Assembly: GCA_015712185.1 (NCBI GenBank)
Contig: JADDYF010000459.1
Span: forward strand, 1-46,919
Direction: 5' to 3'
From: Bacteroidales bacterium
GTDB taxonomy: Bacteria; Bacteroidota; Bacteroidia; Bacteroidales; VadinHA17
Length of the DNA: 46,919 nt
Positions 1 through 9,725 of this stretch are shown in pieces; position 1 is the stretch's first letter; each line of letters begins with the position of its first letter. Position numbers and translations under genes: made by a program. The notes beneath the pieces were generated by a model that saw only the letters and a list, made by a program, of their open reading frames with translations, had not been told where the DNA came from and searched no databases.

Positions 1-264
1 AAAGGAAAGCTGGGCCTTATGAACGGATCTCCTTTATGGGAGGACTATTTCAGAAATTCCGACAGGTACTACACTCTTATTTACACCTCCAGCGACAAGC
101 CCATGATCTCTGTGCGATTCAGGGAATCTGCAGATTTCCAGCAGTTTATTGCAGCTCACGGATGGAGTCTCTGCGATCTGAGCATTTATGACCTGAAGGT
201 GGCAGGTGATGCAACCATAAGGCTGCTGGGTGAAAATCATCTCCTGATAAAGCCTGGCCAATAA
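1..264 (+). CDS. 3' part of a hypothetical protein (open to the window start)
   Basis: Frame of ORF 19..264 has no stop between base 1 and 264, so the gene may be 5'-truncated by the window; no family recognised. Confidence 0.5.
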   Translation, partial: KGKLGLMNGSPLWEDYFRNSDRYYTLIYTSSDKPMISVRFRESADFQQFIAAHGWSLCDLSIYDLKVAGDATIRLLGENHLLIKPGQ

Positions 265-269
265 TTTTG

Positions 270-277
270 TACTTTTG
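270..277 (+). promoter_or_regulatory. Bacteroidetes-type -7 element TAnnTTTG (TACTTTTG) upstream of trxB
   Basis: TACTTTTG 26 bp before the ATG at 303; implies the ORF-track start at 267 is too early. Confidence 0.55.
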
Positions 278-302
278 CGGATCAGTTAAAAAAGAGCTTT
301 TT

Positions 303-1295
303 ATGGAACCATTCAAACCTCTGGACCTCAATAATAATGAGAAATCAGATATTGAAAGTACTGAAAAAATAAGATGTTTGATATTGGGATCAGGACCCGC
401 AGGCTATACGGCTGCCATCTATGCCGCAAGAGCAAATCTTAAACCGGTTGTTTATACCGGATTGCAGATGGGAGGGCAGCTTACCACTACCACTGAGGTC
501 GAAAATTATCCCGGATATCCCAAAGGCATTACCGGACCTGAGATGATGGAAGATTTTAAGATACAGGCGGAGAGATTTGGTACAGAAGTTCGTTTCGGAA
601 TTGCAACAAATGCAGATTTTACTGGCGGTAACCTTAAAGTTACCATCGACGATAAGAAACTGATCGAGGCTGATGCGGTAATCATAGCTACCGGGGCAAC
701 TGCAAAATATCTTGGACTGGAAGCTGAAAAAAGATATACCGGCATGGGGGTATCGGCATGTGCCACATGCGACGGTTTTTTTTACAGACAGAAGGATGTT
801 GCCGTTGTAGGCGGAGGAGATACGGCTGCAGAAGAAGCAACCTACCTGGCAGGCTTGTGCAATAAAGTATACATGATAGTAAGAAGGGATGTCCTCCGGG
901 CCTCAAAAGCTATGCAGAAGAAAGTGTTTGACACCGCGAATATTGAGATCTTGTGGGAACACCAGGCAGTTGATCTTTATGGTGAAAACGGTGTGGAAGG
1001 AGTTGTACTTGTCAGGAAGAAAGGTACACCCGGCGAAGAAACGGTAAGAATTAAAATAGACGGATTTTTCCTTGCTATCGGGCATACACCCAACTCTGAA
1101 ATCTTCAGGGATTATATTGAGACTGACAGTGTCGGCTATATAAAGACAGTTCCGGGTTCGACGCGGACGAATGTGCCGGGAGTTTTTGCTGCAGGGGACG
1201 TTCAGGATCCGCACTACAGGCAGGCTGTGACGGCAGCAGGATCCGGATGTATGGCCGCTATCGATGCAGAAAGGTATCTGTCGGATAAAAGGTAA
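303..1295 (+). CDS. trxB: Thioredoxin-disulfide reductase
   Basis: GSGPAGYTAAIYAARA FAD motif, redox-active CATC (ACATCDGFFY), GGGDTAAEEA NADPH motif, C-terminal GVFAAGDVQDPHYRQAVTAAGSGCMAA. ATG at 303 chosen from the ORF 267..1295. Confidence 0.96.
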   Translation: MEPFKPLDLNNNEKSDIESTEKIRCLILGSGPAGYTAAIYAARANLKPVVYTGLQMGGQLTTTTEVENYPGYPKGITGPEMMEDFKIQAERFGTEVRFGIATNADFTGGNLKVTIDDKKLIEADAVIIATGATAKYLGLEAEKRYTGMGVSACATCDGFFYRQKDVAVVGGGDTAAEEATYLAGLCNKVYMIVRRDVLRASKAMQKKVFDTANIEILWEHQAVDLYGENGVEGVVLVRKKGTPGEETVRIKIDGFFLAIGHTPNSEIFRDYIETDSVGYIKTVPGSTRTNVPGVFAAGDVQDPHYRQAVTAAGSGCMAAIDAERYLSDKR

Positions 1296-1310
1296 CTATA
1301 CTGATTCAAA

Positions 1311-1697
1311 ATGAAAACATTTAAGAAGACCTTTAAGATAAATGCTGAACCGTCTGATATTTATTCCGCATTGACCAATCCTGTTACCATAGAACTGTGG
1401 TCGGGTTACCCGGCAGAGATGTCGGAAGTACCGGGAAGCGAGTTTTCTCTCTGGGAAGGGGACATAACAGGCAGGAACCTTGAATTCATAAAAGACAAAA
1501 AGGTGGTTCAGGAGTGGTATTTCGGCGCTCAGGCGGAGAAATCGGTTGTTACTATAACGATCCAGCCCGATCGCGATAATTCCATTGTAACGGTTGAACA
1601 CACAAACATCCCCGATGAGGATTTCAATGATGTAGCTGAAGGATGGAGGGAGTACTACATTGGCGCGATAATCAGTTTTTTCAACCCGAACTTTTAA
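1311..1697 (+). CDS. SRPBCC/AHSA1-like domain protein
   Basis: Short ORF with AHSA1/START-like pattern (FKINAEPSDIYSALTNPVTIELWSG...GWREYYIGAIISFF). Confidence 0.75.
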   Translation: MKTFKKTFKINAEPSDIYSALTNPVTIELWSGYPAEMSEVPGSEFSLWEGDITGRNLEFIKDKKVVQEWYFGAQAEKSVVTITIQPDRDNSIVTVEHTNIPDEDFNDVAEGWREYYIGAIISFFNPNF

Positions 1698-1786
1698 TCC
1701 AGGGGTATTATTTATTCGCTGTATCAGGCGTATGAGTTAAATTTGTAAAGGAAAATGGATTGTGTAAACGTTAAATATTAAAAAGG

Positions 1787-2485
1787 ATGGAAGCTTTGTT
1801 GAGTTCGGTTTACAGGTATGCTTTGATCGCGGGTTTATTGTTTTTTACCTGTTCTGTGGATATTTCGGCACAGTCAGATACTCTTTACCCTTCAGACCAG
1901 TTTCTTTTTAGCGGGTTTTCGACGGGTGTTGTTAAAATGAAAAACGGTGAAAAAGTAATTCTGAATCTCAATTACAATATAGTAACAGAGAGAATGGTAT
2001 TTAAGCAGAAGGAGCAGATATTTGACATGATCAACTATGGATCTGTTGATACGGTTTACATTCATCAAAGGAAATTTATTCCCTCCGGCAGGATTTTCTA
2101 TGAGCTGCTTGTAAGTAAACCTGTGACTTTATTCCTGCAGAATAAAGGCACGGTGAAGCAGCCCTCAAGGCCGGCAGCTTACGGGGGAACATCAGATGTC
2201 TCATCGTCCGATTATATTAACAACATACAGCTTGGAAATGACAGGTTCAGGATGGCCAATGACGTAAAGATTGCTGTGGATTTCAAGCCAGTGTTGTGGT
2301 TGCGGAAGGATAACAAGTTGTATGCGATAATAAATAAGAAACAACTGGCCAATATATTTCCGGACAGGGAAAAGGAAGTGAAGGAGTTCATCAGGACCAA
2401 CCGGCTGAATATCGGAAATCCTGATCAGATTATAAACCTGGTAGACTATTACGTAAAAATATCAGGTCAGGAGAAAATGCTATAG
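1787..2485 (+). CDS. Hypothetical exported protein
   Basis: Long ORF with N-terminal signal-peptide-like hydrophobic stretch; no family recognised. Confidence 0.65.
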   Translation: MEALLSSVYRYALIAGLLFFTCSVDISAQSDTLYPSDQFLFSGFSTGVVKMKNGEKVILNLNYNIVTERMVFKQKEQIFDMINYGSVDTVYIHQRKFIPSGRIFYELLVSKPVTLFLQNKGTVKQPSRPAAYGGTSDVSSSDYINNIQLGNDRFRMANDVKIAVDFKPVLWLRKDNKLYAIINKKQLANIFPDREKEVKEFIRTNRLNIGNPDQIINLVDYYVKISGQEKML

Positions 2486-3102
2486 AGATCCTCTATGCAT
2501 GCAAGTATCAGAATGCCGATACCCTTATAACCGGGGGTGCTGGCATGTTCCTGTATCCTTTCGTTCCATTCCGGTATCCACGAAAGCATATGACGGGTAA
2601 TGAACCTCTGGATATCACTTTTCATTATATCGGACGAGGCATTGTCATCAAGAAGCAGGTATCTGTCCACCAGAGACGTCAGGAAAAGAAGCTCAGTCCC
2701 TAGATGATCGTTGGCTCTTTTTATACGTGATCTTGAATCCCACCCGTACGATTTGTAGAATTCGCCCACCTCATTATAGGTAACATCATCGTTATTTGTG
2801 TCAGACAGGTAGTGGGAGGCATGTGCCGAAGCAAGGTGAAACCCCGAGTCGTCAAACAGCCTGAGGTAATCATCCTGTAATAATTGCCTGCATATATCTT
2901 TATCAGTACATGATTCCCTTAACAGCGAGGCTGCTTTCATAAACCGGGGATTGCTGCTCGAAACAGGCAGCCTCCGCAAAGCTCCGTTTGTCCAGAAATC
3001 GGTTATGCACTCTTCTGTCGGTTCGTACATAATCATGCTTCCGGCAAAATAGAGCATCATATTATATCCTTTAAGAAGATTTGTCGGTTCGTTCTCCTTC
3101 AT
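2467..3102 (-). CDS. TorD-like molybdoenzyme chaperone
   Basis: EVGEFYKSYGWDSRSRIKRANDHLGTELLFLTSLVDRYLL ... FITRHMLSWIPEWNERI resembles the TorD/DmsD family core. Confidence 0.7.
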   Translation of the reverse strand: MKENEPTNLLKGYNMMLYFAGSMIMYEPTEECITDFWTNGALRRLPVSSSNPRFMKAASLLRESCTDKDICRQLLQDDYLRLFDDSGFHLASAHASHYLSDTNNDDVTYNEVGEFYKSYGWDSRSRIKRANDHLGTELLFLTSLVDRYLLLDDNASSDIMKSDIQRFITRHMLSWIPEWNERIQEHASTPGYKGIGILILACIEDLYSIFS

Positions 3103-3257
3103 AAAATCACAGTTCAGGTCCGAAAACTATGCAATCCCATCCGGGAAAGGCTATTGTTTTCGTTAATCAATGATATAACCAGCAATTGACCTGTTTTGTT
3201 CGAAACTGATAAAATCAGGATAAAAATGAGGCTTATGGATTATATTGTATTTTGCTG

Positions 3258-4502
3258 CTATTTTGAGAAATCAGCCATTTCATGAGGATATTCATCACCG
3301 TCAACCTTTCTCTTGATCTCCCTGAAAGCATTCACGGTATAAGCGACATCTTCAAGGCTATGAGAAGCTGTGGGGATCAGACGAAGCATGACAACGTCAC
3401 GTGGTACAACCGGATAAATCACTACAGAACAGAATATCCCGAAGTTTTCCCGCAGGTCGTAAATAAGTTGTGTAACCTGTTCAAGAGGACATTTGAAAAA
3501 GACCGGTGTGACAGGTGATTCTGTGCTCCCAAGGTTAAGTCCGGCCTCCTTTAGCCCCTTCTGCAGGGCACGCACAATCGTCCACAGCTTTTCCCTGTAT
3601 TCAGGATGGGTCTTCACGAGCTCAAGTCGTTTTATTGCACCAATTGTCATAGCCATCGGCAGCGATTTTGCATATATCTGCGACCGAAGGTTGAAGCGCA
3701 GGTAAGTTACCACCTCTTTGGTGCTGGCAACAAAGGCGCCTATTCCGGCCATCGATTTTGCAAATGTGGCAAAGTAAACATCTATCTGATCCTGAACACC
3801 AAAGTGCTCGCCCGTTCCGGCCCCGCTGTGTCCCATTGTACCGAAACCATGGGCATCATCTACAAGGAAACGGAAATTATATTTTTTCTTCAGAGCTGCT
3901 ATTTTATCGAGCTTCCCCAGGTCTCCTGCCATGCCAAATACACCTTCGGTAATTACGAGGATACCTCCGCCAGTCTCTTCAACCAGCTTCGTTGCACGCT
4001 GCAGCTGCTTTTCGCAGTTCTCAATATCATTATGGGGGAAAACAAATCTCTTTCCGAAATGAAGCCTCAGACCATCCATTATGCATGCATGAGACTCAGA
4101 GTCATATACAATGACATCGTGTCTGTCAACAAGTGCGTCTATTATTGAAACCATTCCCTGGTAGCCGTAATTGAGCAGATATGCAGCCTCCTTTCCGACA
4201 AATTCAGCGGCCATTCTTTCAAATTTTTCGTGCATTGATGTCTGACCCGACATCATTCTTGCACCCATGGGGTATGCAAGTCCGTATAGTGCCGTTGCTT
4301 CTGCATCAGCCTTTATCACATCGGGATTATTTGCAAGGCCAAGGTAGTTGTTGAGGCTCCAGGTCAGAACCTCCTTACCTCTGAATTTCATTCTGGGAGC
4401 AATCTCGCCTTCAAGTTTGGGGAACATGAAATATCCGTCTCCGACAACGGAATACTGCCCAAGGGCACCTTTTGTTGATTTGATTTTTTCAAAAATATCC
4501 AT
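3258..4502 (-). CDS. Aminotransferase class I/II PLP-dependent enzyme, alpha-oxoamine synthase (KBL/AONS/SPT) family
   Basis: NNYLGLANNPDV, GARMMSGQTSMHEKFE, VDDAHGFGTMGHSGAG, TFAKSMAGIGAFVA (PLP lysine) motifs. Confidence 0.9.
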   Translation of the reverse strand: MDIFEKIKSTKGALGQYSVVGDGYFMFPKLEGEIAPRMKFRGKEVLTWSLNNYLGLANNPDVIKADAEATALYGLAYPMGARMMSGQTSMHEKFERMAAEFVGKEAAYLLNYGYQGMVSIIDALVDRHDVIVYDSESHACIMDGLRLHFGKRFVFPHNDIENCEKQLQRATKLVEETGGGILVITEGVFGMAGDLGKLDKIAALKKKYNFRFLVDDAHGFGTMGHSGAGTGEHFGVQDQIDVYFATFAKSMAGIGAFVASTKEVVTYLRFNLRSQIYAKSLPMAMTIGAIKRLELVKTHPEYREKLWTIVRALQKGLKEAGLNLGSTESPVTPVFFKCPLEQVTQLIYDLRENFGIFCSVVIYPVVPRDVVMLRLIPTASHSLEDVAYTVNAFREIKRKVDGDEYPHEMADFSK

Positions 4503-4530
4503 TATAATGTCTGTTTGTAAAAAATTTCCA

Positions 4531-4538
4531 CAAAAGTA
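4531..4538 (-). promoter_or_regulatory. -7 element TACTTTTG for the PLP enzyme gene
   Basis: CAAAAGTA on + strand = TACTTTTG on -, about 29 bp upstream of the start at 4502. Confidence 0.5.
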
Positions 4539-4650
4539 CAGATTATCAGTAAAAGCTGATACCTATTTATACCTAATTTATCAACGTCATAATGGAGCGA
4601 AATATTTAAATAAAAATTTTGTTCTTATGCCTGAATTGAAAAAAATATAG

Positions 4651-4658
4651 TAATTTTG
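4651..4658 (+). promoter_or_regulatory. -7 element TAATTTTG upstream of bamD
   Basis: TAATTTTGCACC 13 bp before ATG 4672. Confidence 0.55.
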
Positions 4659-4671
4659 CACCACATTTTTT

Positions 4672-5490
4672 ATGAGGGTCGCATTTCATCATATAGTCCT
4701 GATATCTTTAGTTTTGCTCAGTTCATGCGGTGAGTATGAGAAGCTTCTCAAGAGTACCGATTACGATCTTAAGAAAACCAAAGCAAGGGAATACTATGAA
4801 TCAGGCCATTATGTAAGGGCAACAGAGCTGCTGACTCAAATACTTCCCCGGTACAGGGCTACAGAGGAAGCAGAAGATCTCAACTGGATTAATGCACGCA
4901 GTTTTTATGGCATGAAGGACTATTATACTGCCGGGAGTTATTTCAAATCATATATCGATCAGTATCCTGCAGGAAAATATGCCGAGGAGGCAACATATAT
5001 GTCAGCTTTATGCGATTATAATATTGCTCCACGGCCTGAGCTTGACCAGGAGAACACGATGAATGCTCTCGAAGGATTCAGCGTTTTTATTTCCAGGTAT
5101 CCTTCGAGTCCCAGAGTTGAAGAATGTAAAAGACTTATCAATGAGCTCAAGGAGAGACTAGTTGAAAAATCATACCTGAGTGCCAAACTGTATTACGAGA
5201 TGAAGCAGTATAAAGCGGCAATTGTGGCTCTGACAAACAGTCTCAAGGAGTATTCTGAAACAAAGTACAGGGAAGAGATGATGTTCCTTAAACTGAACTC
5301 ACTTTTTCTCTATGCCGAGAACAGCCTGGCGATAAGGCAGAAGGAGAGGTACCAGGATACGCTCGATGAATACTTTTCCTTCATGGAGGAGTATCCCCAA
5401 AGCCGGTTCTCGAAGGAGGTGGCAAGGATTTTCCAGGCAACAAACAGATTCCTGAAGACAGGCGCCACTGAAACAGCAACAAATGATTAA
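4672..5490 (+). CDS. bamD: Outer membrane assembly lipoprotein BamD
   Basis: Lipobox-like LLSSCGEYEKLLKSTDYDLK, TPR-like repeats (A-R-YYESGHYVRATELL, YPAGKYAEEATYMSALCDY); upstream of the omega-subunit gene. Confidence 0.88.
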   Translation: MRVAFHHIVLISLVLLSSCGEYEKLLKSTDYDLKKTKAREYYESGHYVRATELLTQILPRYRATEEAEDLNWINARSFYGMKDYYTAGSYFKSYIDQYPAGKYAEEATYMSALCDYNIAPRPELDQENTMNALEGFSVFISRYPSSPRVEECKRLINELKERLVEKSYLSAKLYYEMKQYKAAIVALTNSLKEYSETKYREEMMFLKLNSLFLYAENSLAIRQKERYQDTLDEYFSFMEEYPQSRFSKEVARIFQATNRFLKTGATETATND

Positions 5491-5504
5491 TTGATAAACT
5501 GAAT

Positions 5505-5837
5505 ATGGATTACAGAAAGTCAAATGCTCCGGCAACCACTGTTACACGTAATGTTGATCTGATGACAAAGAACACAGGTAATATTTACGAAACCGTTATT
5601 GTTGTGGCAAGAAGATCAAACCAGATCGCCGTTGAAATGAAGCAGGAGCTTAACAAGAAACTTGAGGAATTTGCATCATTCAGCGATAACCTCGAAGAGG
5701 TATTTGAGAACAGGGAGCAGATTGAAATATCGAAGTTTTATGAGCGGCTGCCAAAGCCCACGCTTATTGCATTACAGGAGCTTGAGGAGGGCAAGATATT
5801 TCACAGGAATCCGGAAAAGCAGCCCAAACTAAAGTAA
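5505..5837 (+). CDS. rpoZ: RNA polymerase omega subunit / Rpb6-like protein
   Basis: NIYETVIVVARRSNQIAVEMKQELNKKLEEF; standard neighbour of bamD and coaBC in Bacteroidetes. Confidence 0.85.
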   Translation: MDYRKSNAPATTVTRNVDLMTKNTGNIYETVIVVARRSNQIAVEMKQELNKKLEEFASFSDNLEEVFENREQIEISKFYERLPKPTLIALQELEEGKIFHRNPEKQPKLK

Positions 5838-5850
5838 ATTCAGCCGCAGG

Positions 5851-7065
5851 ATGCTGAAAGATAAAAACATACTCGTCGGCGTTACAGGCGGTATCGCAGC
5901 TTTCAAAACAGCGACTATTATCAGGTTGCTTGTAAGGGAAGGCGCTGATGTAAAAGTTATAATGACTGAGCATGCAAAGGAATTTATAACGCCTCTCAGC
6001 CTTGCCACACTATCAAAAAATCCTGTTCTGACAGAATTTTATAATCCCGAGAACGGTGAATGGCACAGCCACGTCGACCTTGGTTTATGGGCTCACCTGT
6101 TCCTGATAGCACCTGCTACAGCCAATACAATTGCCAAGATGGCGAACGGAATAGCGGATAATCTTCTCCTCACAACTTACCTGTCGGCACGTTGCCCTGT
6201 ATTTGTGGCTCCTTCAATGGATATGGATATGCTGAATCATCCGGCGACAGTGATAAATATTGAAACGCTGAAAGCATTCGGGAATACGGTCCTTGAACCT
6301 TCCAGCGGCGAACTGGCCAGCGGACTCACAGGTAAAGGACGGATGGCAGAGCCGGAAGATATCGTAGCCCGGGTAAAGAGCTACTTCCAAAAAAAAAAAA
6401 GTTATAAGCCGCTGAAGGGCAAACATATCCTTGTCAATGCGGGTCCCACCCGCGAACCAATCGATCCGGTACGTTTTATAAGCAACTATTCCAGCGGTAA
6501 AATGGGAATTGCGCTTGCTGATGCTGCCGCAGGTTACGGTGCTGAAGTTGAACTGGTACTGGGACCGGTGAACATCCTGCCGAAAAACAGGGCTGTTAAG
6601 GTTATAGATGTGACAACAGCTGAATCTATGGCATCCGAATGCATATCAAGATTTCCGTTTTGTGACATTGCGATACTGTCTGCCGCAGTGGCCGATTATG
6701 CCCCGTCACAGACTACGGAGAGGAAAATTAAAGTAAAGGGGAAAGAGATTATCCTGAAACTGCGACCTACGACTGACATTGCCAGGGCAATTGGGAAATT
6801 AAAGAAAAAGACCCAGTTCACTGCCGGTTTTGCACTCGAAACAGATAATGAAATAAAAAATGCAACAGGAAAACTGAAGCAGAAAAACTTCGATATCATT
6901 ATTCTTAATTCGTTAAAGGATCATGGTGCAGGATTTGAACACGATACCAATAAAATCACTATAATTGACAAGAACAATAATATTGATAAATTTGAGTTGA
7001 AATCGAAAGAAGAAGCAGCAAGAGATATTCTTGACAAGATTGTTTCTATGATTAAGAAGGGATGA
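5851..7065 (+). CDS. coaBC: Bifunctional phosphopantothenoylcysteine decarboxylase / phosphopantothenate-cysteine ligase
   Basis: VGVTGGIAAFKTA flavodoxin start, APSMDMDMLNHPA, then GPTREPIDPVRFISNYSSGKMGIALADAA ligase motif; A12 tract in the interdomain linker. Confidence 0.95.
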   Translation: MLKDKNILVGVTGGIAAFKTATIIRLLVREGADVKVIMTEHAKEFITPLSLATLSKNPVLTEFYNPENGEWHSHVDLGLWAHLFLIAPATANTIAKMANGIADNLLLTTYLSARCPVFVAPSMDMDMLNHPATVINIETLKAFGNTVLEPSSGELASGLTGKGRMAEPEDIVARVKSYFQKKKSYKPLKGKHILVNAGPTREPIDPVRFISNYSSGKMGIALADAAAGYGAEVELVLGPVNILPKNRAVKVIDVTTAESMASECISRFPFCDIAILSAAVADYAPSQTTERKIKVKGKEIILKLRPTTDIARAIGKLKKKTQFTAGFALETDNEIKNATGKLKQKNFDIIILNSLKDHGAGFEHDTNKITIIDKNNNIDKFELKSKEEAARDILDKIVSMIKKG

Positions 7066-7994
7066 AACTGTCGTACAACATAAAAATACTGTCAGCAGCA
7101 ATTCTGTTTATGGTTCCGGTGACAACTTTGACGCAGGAGCTTAACTGTAATGTCCAGGTCTCTGCACAGAAGATACAGGGATCGAACAGGCAGGTGTTTG
7201 AGAATATGCAGCGCGATATCTACGATTTCATGAATAACATGGTCTGGACCAACCATGTCTTCAGCTATTCTGAAAGAATTGACTGCAATATACTGATTAA
7301 CCTCACCGACCAGATTTCTGCTGATGAATTCAACGGTACAATAACTATCCAGCTCCGCCGGCCGGTGTATAATACAACATATAATACCACTCTGCTTTAT
7401 TTCATCGATAACAACTTCAGGTTCAGGTATGTAGAGTTTCAGCCTCTTGAGTTTGATCCTACTACCCACCGGTCAAGCCTGGTCTCTGTGCTGGCATACT
7501 ATGCTTACATAATACTTGGCTTTGACTACGATTCCTTTGCTCCTGAAGCAGGTACTGAATTTTTCCAGATGGCGGAGAAAATAGTTACAAATGCCCAGAA
7601 TGCTCCGGAAGCCGGATGGAAGCCCTATGACGGTTCACGAAACAGGAACAGGTACTGGCTGATAAAAAATATTCTCGACAAGGAATATGAAGGTGTGAGA
7701 CAATTCATTTATGAATATAACAGGAACGGACTCGACAGGATGGAATCAAGAATCTCTGAGGCGAGGAACAGCGTGGTGGAGAGCCTCAGGCTTATCCAGG
7801 AGGTTTACAGGAAGAGGCCCGATCCTTTCATGTACCTTGTTCAGGTTGTAATGGAATCGAAATCGGACGAATTCATAAATATATTTGCTGAAGCATTCCC
7901 CGAGGAAAAAAGCCGTGTAGTACAGATACTTACAGAGATTGATCCTTCCAACAAATCCAAATACGAAAAGATTACTGCATCCAACCACCCATAA
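7062..7994 (+). CDS. DUF4835 family protein (type IX secretion-associated, PorD-like)
   Basis: ELNCNVQVSAQKIQGSNRQVFENMQRDIYDFMNNMVWTNHVFSYSERIDCNILINL; located between coaBC and recN as in many Bacteroidetes. Confidence 0.8.
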   Translation: MKLSYNIKILSAAILFMVPVTTLTQELNCNVQVSAQKIQGSNRQVFENMQRDIYDFMNNMVWTNHVFSYSERIDCNILINLTDQISADEFNGTITIQLRRPVYNTTYNTTLLYFIDNNFRFRYVEFQPLEFDPTTHRSSLVSVLAYYAYIILGFDYDSFAPEAGTEFFQMAEKIVTNAQNAPEAGWKPYDGSRNRNRYWLIKNILDKEYEGVRQFIYEYNRNGLDRMESRISEARNSVVESLRLIQEVYRKRPDPFMYLVQVVMESKSDEFINIFAEAFPEEKSRVVQILTEIDPSNKSKYEKITASNHP

Positions 7995-8003
7995 TATTCC
8001 GTT

Positions 8004-9668
8004 ATGCTGGTAAAACTGTTCGTTCAAAACTATGCGCTTATCAAAGATCTGGATTTCCAGCTTGAGAACGGACTGACAATCATTACAGGTGAAACAGGGG
8101 CAGGCAAATCCATTCTCCTCGGCGCCCTGTCGCTGATCCTGGGAACAAGAGCCGACACTTCAGTACTCCTTGAGAAAAATGAGAAATGTATTGTTGAAGG
8201 TACTTTCAGAATCGAAGACTATGATCTTTCAGAGTTCTTTACTTCCAATGAACTTGATTATGAGCCTGCCACAATACTGAGACGCGAAATAAATCCGGCC
8301 GGCAAATCGCGTGCATTCATTAATGATACACCGGTGACTATCAATCTGTTAAAGGAACTGGGCAGCAAGCTGATAGATATCCATTCACAGCATCAGACGC
8401 TTATGCTGAGCGATAATTCCTTCCAGCTGAACGTAATTGATTCCTTTGCCGGAACAACAAAACTGACAGGTGAGTACACAACAGCATACAGTAATTACCG
8501 GAAACTTAAAAAAGAGTACTTCGAAATAAAGGAAAAAGCAGACAGGAACACGGCGGATCTTGAATATTACCAGTTCCAGCTGAATCAGCTTGAGGAAGCC
8601 AGGCTCGTCAGGGGCGAACAGGAAGAGCTCGAGAAAGAACAGGAGATCCTGAGCCACGCAGAAGAAATAAAAGCTGCGCTGGAAAACTCTGCCGGCCTTT
8701 TTACCTCAGATAGTATCTCAATACTGTCGATGATGAAAGAGGTTAAAGTGAACCTGGGGAAAATACGGAGCTTTATGCCTGATATTGAAAATATTCTCGC
8801 AAGAGCTGATTCATCATATATTGAGCTGAATGACCTTGCGGGGGAAGTAGAGAAGCTTGCTGCATCAATTGAAGCTGACCCAAAACGCCTTATACATATC
8901 AATGACAGACTTGACAACATCTATACCCTGATACAGAAACACAGGGTTGGGAATCTTGACGAACTGATTGACAAGAAAGAAGAAATCAAAAGCCTTATCA
9001 GATCGATAGTAACGAGCGATGACCGGATGGCTGAGCTTGAATCATTACTTGAAGGAGAGACTGACAGGTTAAGAAAAATATCCGGAGAGCTTTCGGCCAG
9101 AAGGTCAGAAATAATTTCTGATATGGAGAGAAAAATTACCGAATCACTCAAACAGCTGGGTATGCCCAATGCCCGGTTTAAAATATCTTTCATCCAGGTT
9201 AAGGAGTTTACACCGGCAGGAATTGATCATGCAGAGTTCCTGTTCTCGGCAAACAAGCAAGTGGCGCCCGAGAACCTTGCCAGGATTGCTTCGGGTGGTG
9301 AATTGTCGAGGGTAATGCTGAGCCTGAAATCGTTCCTGACCAAAAACCGTAACCTTCCTACAATAATTTTCGACGAGATAGATGCAGGCGTCTCAGGTGA
9401 GATAGCCGATAAGGTAGGGCAAATACTTGCTGGCATGGGAAAATACATGCAGGTGGTTAATATCACTCATCTTCCTCAGGTGGCATCGCGGGGCAGGAAG
9501 CACTATCATGTTTATAAAGACGAGTCCGGTGATACAACAATAACCCGGATAAAATTGTTATCATCAGACGAAAGAGTGATGGAGGTGGCAAGATTACTCA
9601 GCGGAAGCGAAGTTACAGCAACAGCAATCAGGAATGCAAAGGAACTTATTAAATCTGCAGAAAACTAA
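8004..9668 (+). CDS. recN: DNA repair protein RecN
   Basis: LTIITGETGAGKSILLGALSLILGTRAD Walker A, LARIASGGELSRVMLSLK signature, TIIFDEIDAGVSGEIADKVG Walker B. Confidence 0.96.
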   Translation: MLVKLFVQNYALIKDLDFQLENGLTIITGETGAGKSILLGALSLILGTRADTSVLLEKNEKCIVEGTFRIEDYDLSEFFTSNELDYEPATILRREINPAGKSRAFINDTPVTINLLKELGSKLIDIHSQHQTLMLSDNSFQLNVIDSFAGTTKLTGEYTTAYSNYRKLKKEYFEIKEKADRNTADLEYYQFQLNQLEEARLVRGEQEELEKEQEILSHAEEIKAALENSAGLFTSDSISILSMMKEVKVNLGKIRSFMPDIENILARADSSYIELNDLAGEVEKLAASIEADPKRLIHINDRLDNIYTLIQKHRVGNLDELIDKKEEIKSLIRSIVTSDDRMAELESLLEGETDRLRKISGELSARRSEIISDMERKITESLKQLGMPNARFKISFIQVKEFTPAGIDHAEFLFSANKQVAPENLARIASGGELSRVMLSLKSFLTKNRNLPTIIFDEIDAGVSGEIADKVGQILAGMGKYMQVVNITHLPQVASRGRKHYHVYKDESGDTTITRIKLLSSDERVMEVARLLSGSEVTATAIRNAKELIKSAEN

Positions 9669-9725
9669 ATAACCTGATATTTTTGGTTTAAAAGATTATT
9701 GGTATAAAATTCAACCGGAGTATTA

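Noticed and set aside
506-766. Antisense ORFs of 60-180 aa across most genes (for example 506..766 -, 3606..4148 +, 42382..42957 -)
   Set aside because: They lie opposite well-identified genes, have no recognisable family motifs and are expected by chance in this composition.
6389-6400. A12 run as an assembly error creating a false frame
   Set aside because: The frame as given joins two complete, recognisable CoaC and CoaB domains, so the length is consistent with a functional gene; read-level checking is still advised.
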